The notes under the pieces: model-generated
Told to the model about the DNA's origin: nothing
Database searches by the model: none
What the model saw: the letters and a program-made list of their open reading frames with translations, nothing else
Program-made: the position numbers and the translations under genes
NCBI GenBank assembly: GCA_914767715.1
Contig: OU612067.1
Location: 17,367,001 to 17,431,000 of the forward strand
Reading direction: 5' to 3'
DNA: 64,000 nucleotides
Source of the DNA: Membranipora membranacea
Lineage: Eukaryota; Bryozoa; Gymnolaemata; Cheilostomatida; Membraniporidae
In this document: one piece after another, positions 56,814-64,000 of the stretch
Numbering within the stretch: the stretch's first letter is position 1
Layout: each line of letters starts with the position of its first letter

Positions 56814-59133
56814 ATGGCGCTGAGTAAACCTGAAATACCTCAAACTCTTACAGATACTATTATACAGGTGAGATCTGAACTGAACCGAAGACATTTTTTT
56901 TCGGCATCCATAAGGGGGTGTTTGATATTTTGCCGAGGGAATTCCATGCTTTGTTTGCTAGATAATTTTACTATTAACGGTTAGTCCGGAAAAGCTGACC
57001 AAAATTTTTCCAAATTAGATTCATGTTGTCATTTACTGCAACTGATGATACTTTGTTGGTTCATTACGCAACTTTTTCTTTGGTCATTTGCAACATTATG
57101 TTATTTATTTTTAACCATTGCAGTGTAACTTACCAGAAAATCTTGAGCCCAATTCAGATGGCCTGCTCCAGTTATTCAAACCTGATGATGATGCGGAATA
57201 CAACCACGCCAATCATTTCCAGGTGCAGGGTGGAGGCTCCTTTTTAGTGCCTGCATACACACACCATCTAATCACTCTGGGCGTTCGTCAAACTCATAAG
57301 GTATGTGTGTGAGTCGTTACGTCAAGTTACGTTACACAACGGAAGAATCTGGCTGGCAGTGTTTGAAACATGGACATGATTTCGTGTGTTCTTTTTACAA
57401 GCCATTGTCATTGCTACCCTCATAAAATATGAGTAAGGATAATGAGTGATAAGTTAATCACAAAATTCTGATAGACTTTTACATTCTGACTATAACTTGC
57501 CAATCTGTTGTAAATGTGGAGCTCCAGAAATATTTAATTCATTTTATCTATTCTACAGAAAGTGATTTTGACAATAGCCCATTACACAAATGACATCAAA
57601 GGTGCGGCCAGAGGTATATTCAATGTATTAAAAGCTACCATAGCTAGAACCTCTGCAGCAGAAGTGAAGATACACGAGATTTCAGCCAGCAAAGAGGTAT
57701 GTCTTTAAAGCCAGATCAGGGGCATGTTTGTGTTTGTTGTCAAGTGATTTTGTGGGTAAAAGGACAACTCTACGATCGTCTTTTTTAAGACAATTCATAT
57801 ATAACAAATTAAGCACCTACTTTGAACAACTCATCACTATCCGGTTGTGCTCGCTGAATGAACCCAACCCCGAACAATCAACGGCCATTCCTAAACCCCA
57901 AATGTTGAGCTAACTACGGCCCTGAAATAAACTTTTTATGATCAATTTAAAAACTAAAGCTGAAGTCCCAAAATGACATGCAAAATGTTCACAAAAACAT
58001 AGTTGATTCCTTTGCCTTGGTCCCACTCACAATGTTACCGTATCATTTCGCTTCATAAATTTAACAGCCTGTTAGTCTCTGTCTTCTTGAAGACATTAAA
58101 GACATTATAATATGGTATACAAATCAATTCTCTAAACACAAAACATCATTATTTTTCTCTTTCTTTTACCCAAACTTTTGCCGTAATTTCTTTGGTACTT
58201 TATGGAAAACATCCGTCCTGGATGATATTATCTGCCATAAGAATGTGTATATATTTCTCATTTAAGGTGTTAGCAGATGGATCATGGTTACTGTATTTTG
58301 ATGAAGGCACAGATAAGGATGAATCAGGTTCCATCATAAAACTGCTTTTGGAAGGAAAACTTTCCCGAGTGAAAAACATTTACTATCCAAGTGACTTTGC
58401 TGACAAGAAGAAGGTTGTTAGTAAAGTGTATGAGAAAATTGGCACTGCTGCCTACAAAGTCACCTCAAATAATTGTCAGCATTTTGTTACTGAAATGCTG
58501 CTAGGCTATGGCATCAGCGACCAGGCCAGAGAGCATTATCTTGTCGCAAACGTCGTTGATCTGGTAATCGATACGCCAAGCTTGTTTATCAAAAAAGGTT
58601 TAAGCATGGCTGTCAGAAACCTTATGCAACTGCCTGCCCTCATCGCAAAGAGTGGAAGTCCTGATCAGCTCTTTAGTATACTGCTAGGGGGAATGGATGA
58701 CGCATGGCTTCCGTTGCTAAAGCCTGCTTTTAATGGCGTTTCCAAAACTACTGCTGCACTGAAAGCTACAGCCATAGGAGCAGCCGCCTCCCTTGCTGTC
58801 GAGGTTATATTCTTCATATTCGTCACCGCCCATGACTATTGGATGCTGAGAAAGAAGAAAATAACGTCGCGCCAATTTGCAGCAAATCTGATGCGTAATG
58901 TTTCATCTTCTCTGGGGTCGTCAGGGGGCACTCTGATTGGTGGCTTCATTGGTGGTTTCATTCCGCTACCATTTGGGCTTGGAATTTGTTTGGGTGCCAT
59001 TGTTGGCGGGTTCATCGGGAGGTTTATAGGGAGTACTGTAGGTCACAAAGTGCTCACTGGCGGTCTTCTGGAAGAGAAGATAGTTGAACGACTAGAAAGA
59101 GGGTCCAGGATAGCCCTACCTGTACCAGTATGA
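56814..59133 (+). CDS. LRAT-domain (NlpC/P60-type) protein with glycine-zipper membrane region, four exons
   Basis: Exons 56814-56867, 57124-57300, 57559-57696 and 58267-59133, all phase 0 and GT-AG (1236 nt, 411 aa). The LRAT-like signature is NNCQHFVTEMLLGYG, with Cys193 as the likely nucleophile (family consensus NCEHF; here Gln replaces Glu). Upstream histidines, THHLITLGV (65-66) and IAHY (85), are candidates for the general base. LRAT/HRASLS-family enzymes are thiol acyltransferases or phospholipases acting on membrane lipids. After residue 290 come a hydrophobic helix (AVEVIFFIFVTAH), a basic RKKK, and a long Gly-every-four segment (GGFIGGFIPLPFGLG, IVGGFIGRFIG) like glycine-zipper pore or membrane modules. 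The start ATG fits a short phase 0 first exon; no signal peptide. Substrate unknown. Confidence 0.85.
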
Positions 59134-60214
59134 GCGTATCAATAATATTCTTTGCGTCTATTGATATCATTTTGATTGGTCAATCAGGTTTCTGATGACA
59201 TTGAGAGTGAGACCACAATATCATGTATACTTTTTCAAGTCAATAGCTGCTCAATGAATGCTAGTGAGCCAGTAGCAGCGTCAGAAACTTTAGATACTAA
59301 TTTTTTAAACCATGATAACATAGAATGTTGTTACAAATCAATTGTAATTGTTATTGTTATCAAATCAAGTCAAATTTGTTACTACTTCATTTTTTTAAGT
59401 GTACATTATTCAATAAAACAAAACTTTTGACGTTGTTTTCCGCTGCATATGAATTTATAACAACCTTGCATTAAAATACAGCATCGACTATAGTGGTGCT
59501 CAGTTACCCATAGAAATTCTAAGGTTCTGTCACAGACTATTTTTCATGTTTACTTTTGTGTATCTATAGGGATAAAATCAGTAGGTGTGTTGCTTACTTA
59601 CACTCACACACACCATTCTCCCTGCACACACGCTGGCAAAGAGGCTCTTGGCCTCAAAATAAATCATAATAAAATTATTATAGTACTCTAAGAATCAAAC
59701 AAGATTTAACTAGTTGTCTTCTCATGGTACTCATTTTCTCTGCCTTTAAAACATAAATAGATTATGAGTGGTGTGTTAGGAGTCTTGATACAATTAGCAG
59801 TAAGGTAGACTGTTATCAGCGAGGACCTCCCAGTTTTTTGTTTTTGTTTAGTGCTGTGTTTTGTTAGAGGGTTTCACAAATTTAAACGAGGTCTTCTCTC
59901 ATGCATACTTGAGGTCATTTTTGGTTCACAAAGCAGTTCCAAATCATGAAGTTTGATTGTAGTGTGTGAATAACTGGGTGCTATATTTTCTGTGTTTTAA
60001 TTTATTTGTACACAATCAATAAAAATAACAATTATAGCATCTAAATGAAACTTGGTTTCAAGATCAACTTCAAGCTGCGCCCTCTAATCTCATAACATGA
60101 AAATTAAAAATGCGCCCTCTGATCACATATGAAAATTAAAAATGCGCGCGGTGGAATCATAATGACTTTGTCATCCACAGCTGCTGCATTTTTGCAGCAG
60201 AGCTACTGTCAGCG
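59134..60214. other. 3' UTR of the LRAT-like gene and flank
   Basis: Possible poly(A) signals AATAAA at 59412-59417 and 60018-60023. No further gene is seen. Confidence 0.5.
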
Positions 60215-60307
60215 TAGCCTGTCTTGACAAGCTTTGTTCGGTGGGCGGGGGGGGGGGGGGGGAAACAAAGTCCCCCCCTACCGAACAAAGCTTGTCAAGA
60301 CAGGCTA
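60215..60307. mobile_element. 93-bp hairpin MITE with poly-G centre and 9-bp TSD
   Basis: The 27-bp arms are exact inverted repeats starting TAGCCTGTCTTGACAAGC and ending GACAGGCTA. A run of about 16 G lies in the centre. It is flanked by a perfect 9-bp direct repeat CTGTCAGCG (60206-60214 and 60308-60316). A relative sits at 37643-37722. The 9-bp duplication would fit a Mutator-like origin, but the transposase family is not shown. Confidence 0.85.
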
Positions 60308-60349
60308 CTGTCAGCGGAACCCCAAGCAGGCAACAAGAATTAGAGAATC

Positions 60350-60525
60350 ACAGTGTAATATATAGTCATAAGATTGACTACATTCCAACTCTCCAACGGA
60401 TGCAATTTTAGCGCCAGTTTGCACTGTTTGTAGGCAGGTCGGCGCACACCTGCGGCCAACCAAACCCCAGTTGTCAATGGACTGCAGTGAGATTCAAACC
60501 CACAACCTTCAATACTTGGGGGCAT
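60350..60525 (-). repeat. tRNA-derived SINE, diverged minus-strand copy
   Basis: On the minus strand TATTGAAGGTTGTGGGTTTG (B box) is followed by a body matching the SINE in units 1-4 (CATTGACAACTGG, CCGACCTGCCTACAAACAG). It shows that this SINE family is dispersed, not confined to the cluster. Confidence 0.75.
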
Positions 60526-60543
60526 CTGCTGGTGTTTTTTTTC

Positions 60544-60562
60544 GGGGGGAGGGGGGGGGGGG
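60544..60562. repeat. Poly-G-rich tract
   Basis: A G-rich run next to the minus-strand SINE. Confidence 0.7.
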
Positions 60563-61129
60563 TGGGGAACTCATACTAATATTGCCATTTTCTCTATATG
60601 GATAAACTGATAAATTGTGTTATTTTCATCAATATTAAAATGCATGTATTTGCAATTTACCTTAGATGAGTAAATATTAGCTAGAGCTTAGTTTAGCTAT
60701 AGTTGGGGCACCAATTTCACTAGCCATAACTTTCAACATTGCATGTATATTCAAAATGCCGAACATCTTCTCATGTAAATCCTTTACTCTTTTAGAGTTT
60801 TATATTTGCTACATTTTCAGCACAGTCAATCAATATATTTTTTCCCTTGTTATCACGTTTAAAACTGTCTGTCTGTTTGAATATCTCATACCTATATAAA
60901 TCAGGAGACGTGACCCTTTGATAGTCTAGTTTATCTGTCATCATCATACCTGACAAGTCACCCTTTTTGGTAGGGAGCCTCCCAGTTTTTAGGGGTATTT
61001 TCCACCTCCTCCCTATCTCCCTTTTTCCTCCCTTTTTTCAGCTTCCTTCACCCAGAAGACTTTTTAAGCTTCTTGTTGCAAGAAAAACTATGTTTTCCTA
61101 CCCCCACAGTACATATATCTAGATATAAT

Positions 61130-63810
61130 TGCCACTGCGTTTCATACCCAAGAATTGTTGGACAATTCTGTACAATTCTAGCATTGTTCGAAACTGACCC
61201 ATACATCATTACCCAACCAGCAACCATAATTGTGTAATTAACCCTGCCTGCTAAATAAATTACATTCATTATTGCTATTGTATAGTCAATTCTAGTCAAT
61301 ATTATATAATTGGATTGACATTGTATTCAATGAGTTTGTATTTAGATGACCAGGCAAGATCTCCTGTAATGAATAGATATTGCTGTGCAAGGTAGCATCA
61401 AAGTCTATAATGCGGGAGGCCCAGGTTCAATTTCCCGCCGGGGCAAATCTTTTCTTTTCGTCATGATGGAAATCGAAAGCATTCCATTCGAATTGTCCGC
61501 TCACAATTTTTGTAAGCACAGAAAACTCTTAGTAATGAGTATGATGACCCGACAAAATACTTATGTTCAACTCTTTTGTGTTTTACCATACCCTACGTTA
61601 TATTTTGTGCAATCTGTTAATATTGGCAGCAACTGCATAAATAGAATACATCAGCTAAACTATGCTAGCAGAATTATCAGAAAACTTTGCTACTAATAAA
61701 AATGTACAACATCGCTCACCAGTTGAGCGAGGAATTACTTTGTATCAATTGTCCTACATGCCTAAGTGGAGAGAAGTGATACGTGAATGAGGCCATATTT
61801 TCCACAGAACCACTGACTACTGAAAATATGCTGACTGATGCTAAAAAAACTCAAACTTGGTGTCACAGCAAGTAGTACGAGTACTGATTATTGGCATCGT
61901 CTAAACTACGCTTCTTGTGATTATTGAGAGTGAATGGCTCTCAGCTATTTCTATTTGTTAGCAAAAGATGCTCTGAGCATGGAGTTAGCTCTGATTGTTA
62001 TGGTATGTGGGCTGAGGGAGGCAAAGTTAAATCAACTTTTGTAAGCCTGGTATATATTCATTACCTGTCTACAAAGGAGCTCTTGTTTGTTGTTATACTA
62101 TATCATTCTCAGCCATCTCAGTTATATGGTGTACAGGAAGCAATTTTGGCATTTTTCTCTCTCACTCTTGGATGGTAGTTCCCTAGTAGGTGTTGGCACT
62201 AGTACAGATAGTATTAAAATGTTAGACTAAGACTAGTAGCAACACCGTTTAAAGTAATAAACCTTTCAATCTAATGGAGAGAGTTGAGTTTGATAGACAT
62301 AATACAGGCTTCTCAGATACACAATCATTATATTGGTTGTATTTTTGCTCTTTAAACCAGGCCTGCATGTCATTCACTATGGTTCCATGCCTCGAATGAG
62401 TGGTCCAATTTTGATTTTGAAACTGAAAAACATCTGCCACGGCCGGGACTTGAACCCGGATCGCCCGCGTCAATTGCCCTTCAAGGCATTGTGTGCAAGC
62501 CACCACGCCGCCTATTTGGAATAATTGTTTGATTCAACAAGCTATTTGTATTCGCGTCAAAAAATGTCATTCGGCAGAAGCGGAAGTTGACTTATTAAAG
62601 GTCATTCCCATGTATCGATCAAATTTAAAACTGGTGTCAAATCGATCTATGGAAACATAGTGAATAGGTCACAATGTCTTTACCTATTGATATCCACACA
62701 GTTGGAAGCTTTGGAGGCTATCACCACGAATCTCCCTAATGCTCATTTTTCTGTCAGTAATGCCCATTGATATCTCATCTCTCATGTGTACACTGCAAGC
62801 GTTATCGTGTGAATAACCGGTTATATATTTTAAATGAGGTACTTCCTACGGTTCAAATTTTCTCCGATTTATTCTTACTGATTTTCTAGGGAATTTTTCA
62901 TTTCCAAAAAATGACTTCATCAGGGCAGGAGTGCCAAAGGTTGAAATTGGTTGGCTCGTTTTCAGTCCCATCCAGTGGAAAAGACAAATATAAAGCATCA
63001 CATTTCAGTAGTAAGTATCTGTCGTGTAAGAGGAAAAACTCAGCACAAGTCTGAATTCCCCTTGGAAAAATCCCAATCGGGGATTGTGAGCTGATACTTA
63101 GACTGAGTCCCCAGTACTTTCAACTCTTCCTGTTCAGTCCTATTATGTCATATTATCTTTGTAATTGAGCACAGGCCTCTCACTTGTTTCCTGGTAGTTA
63201 TCTTCAATATTTTAGAAATCACTTAGTTGCAATGCTCCCAAATGATTACGTTTAACTTTGTTTATTAATTTGATTTGGCGACTTAAAGTCTATGGGAATT
63301 GGGGAGTCCCCTAACTGGAATTGTTTTATATGGGGAAACACCATGAAACAAATCGTTTTCAAGTTGTATTATATGATTTTATGCCAAAAGATTGATAAAA
63401 GCCTGACAGTGATTAATTTTATTTGGGGAAACCCCTAACTGGTAATGTTTTTTATGGGGAACTCACACTCTTTGTACTGTTTCCTGCTGGGATTTGAACC
63501 TGGGCCTCCAACATTATAGACTTTGATGCTACCTTGCACAGCAATATCTATTCATTACAGGAGATCTTGCCTGGTCATCTAAATACAAACTCATTTGATA
63601 CAATGTCAATCCAATTATATAATATTGACTAGAACTGTAAAGGCTTATACTATAACTATACGATAGCAATGATGAATGTAATTTATTTAGCAGGCAGGGG
63701 TAATTACACGATAGTTGTTGCTGGTTGGGTAATGATATATGGGTCAGTTTCGAACAATTCTAGAATTGTACAGTATTGTCCAACAATTCTTGGGTATGAA
63801 ACGCAGTGTG
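61130..63810. repeat. 2.7-kb structure with about 300-bp inverted arms
   Basis: The left arm (61130-61445) and right arm (63490-63810) are inverted copies. Shared landmarks are GTTTCATACCCAAGAATTGT at the outer left, inverted at the outer right, AATTTATTTAGCAGGC in the middle, and CAAGGTAGCATCAAAGTC at the inner end. Each inner end carries a tRNA-like B box (GGTTCAATTTCC at 61424; GGTTCAAATCC on the minus strand near 63492). It could be two copies of one SINE-bearing repeat in opposite orientation, or a foldback element. No transposase is seen inside. Confidence 0.75.
62436..62515 (-). repeat. tRNA-like SINE head, minus strand
   Basis: The minus strand shows GGTTCAAGTCCCGGCC, a perfect B box, preceded at tRNA spacing by GTGGTGGCTTGCACAC. 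The cloverleaf is incomplete, so this is a SINE head or tRNA relic rather than a functional tRNA. Confidence 0.55.
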
Positions 63811-64000
63811 CCTATTTACATACCATCTCTCCTCGTTCGGATAAAGTGCAACAATATAATTTGTAAAATCAGGTAAAATTATGCATTTCATAATATTAAC
63901 TCTCTAATTTTGGCTAAAACAAATGACAACAACGGCCAAATTACACCTTCACTGCGGGACGCGCAGAGTGGTACTCCGGGTCGGGAGTTCATCCGCGGAG
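63811..64000. other. Window end, nothing recognised
   Basis: The last 60 bases are more GC-rich than their surroundings (CGGGACGCGCAGAG, CCGGGTCGGGAG) and might begin another element or exon, but there is too little sequence to tell. Confidence 0.3.

Overview
This is AT-rich animal nuclear DNA. It holds intron-containing genes with GT-AG splice sites, tRNA-derived SINEs, a tyrosine-recombinase retrotransposon, small inverted-repeat elements and many poly-G/C runs. The gene families and the style of repeats suggest a marine invertebrate, perhaps an invertebrate deuterostome or a lophotrochozoan. The species cannot be fixed from sequence alone. All gene models below were built by eye from splice signals, reading phase and protein motifs; in the four main genes every exon junction keeps the reading frame.

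Layout. (1) About 1.8-12.3 kb is a tandem duplication cluster of four units. Each unit carries a + strand two-exon cassette for a membrane protein tail: an acidic ectodomain end, one transmembrane helix, a basic stretch and a proline-rich tail ending in PPAY. The intron holds a SINE, and in units 2-4 also a perfect hairpin element and a 12-bp minisatellite. Units 3 and 4 each also carry, on the minus strand, a copy of the last exon of the next gene. (2) 11.9-16.4 kb, minus strand: a complete six-exon gene for a secreted protein made of a signal peptide, a peritrophin-A-like chitin-binding domain and a pentraxin domain (312 aa). (3) 16.7-20.1 kb: a DIRS/Ngaro-type retrotransposon with a broken RT-RNase H, an intact tyrosine recombinase and rearranged split direct repeats, lying about 0.3 kb upstream of gene 2. 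(4) 23.9-28.9 kb, minus strand: an eight-exon ZNF207/BuGZ orthologue (374 aa). (5) 30.4-54.7 kb, + strand: a 21-exon BAHCC1/TNRC18/winged-eye family chromatin gene (1381 aa) with Gln/Ala-rich and Ser/Lys-rich regions, a Tudor-like region, an AT-hook and a C-terminal BAH domain. It is head to head with ZNF207 across about 1.5 kb. (6) 56.8-59.1 kb, + strand: a four-exon gene for an LRAT-like (NlpC/P60 type) protein with a glycine-zipper membrane region (411 aa). (7) 59.1-64 kb: no gene recognised; a 9-bp-TSD hairpin element, SINEs and a 2.7-kb inverted-repeat structure.

The genes do not form one pathway. The most unusual parts are the cassette cluster, in which one duplication unit carries exons of two genes on opposite strands; the chitin-binding plus pentraxin architecture with a duplicated terminal exon; the rearranged retrotransposon; and families of short hairpin elements with visible target-site duplications.
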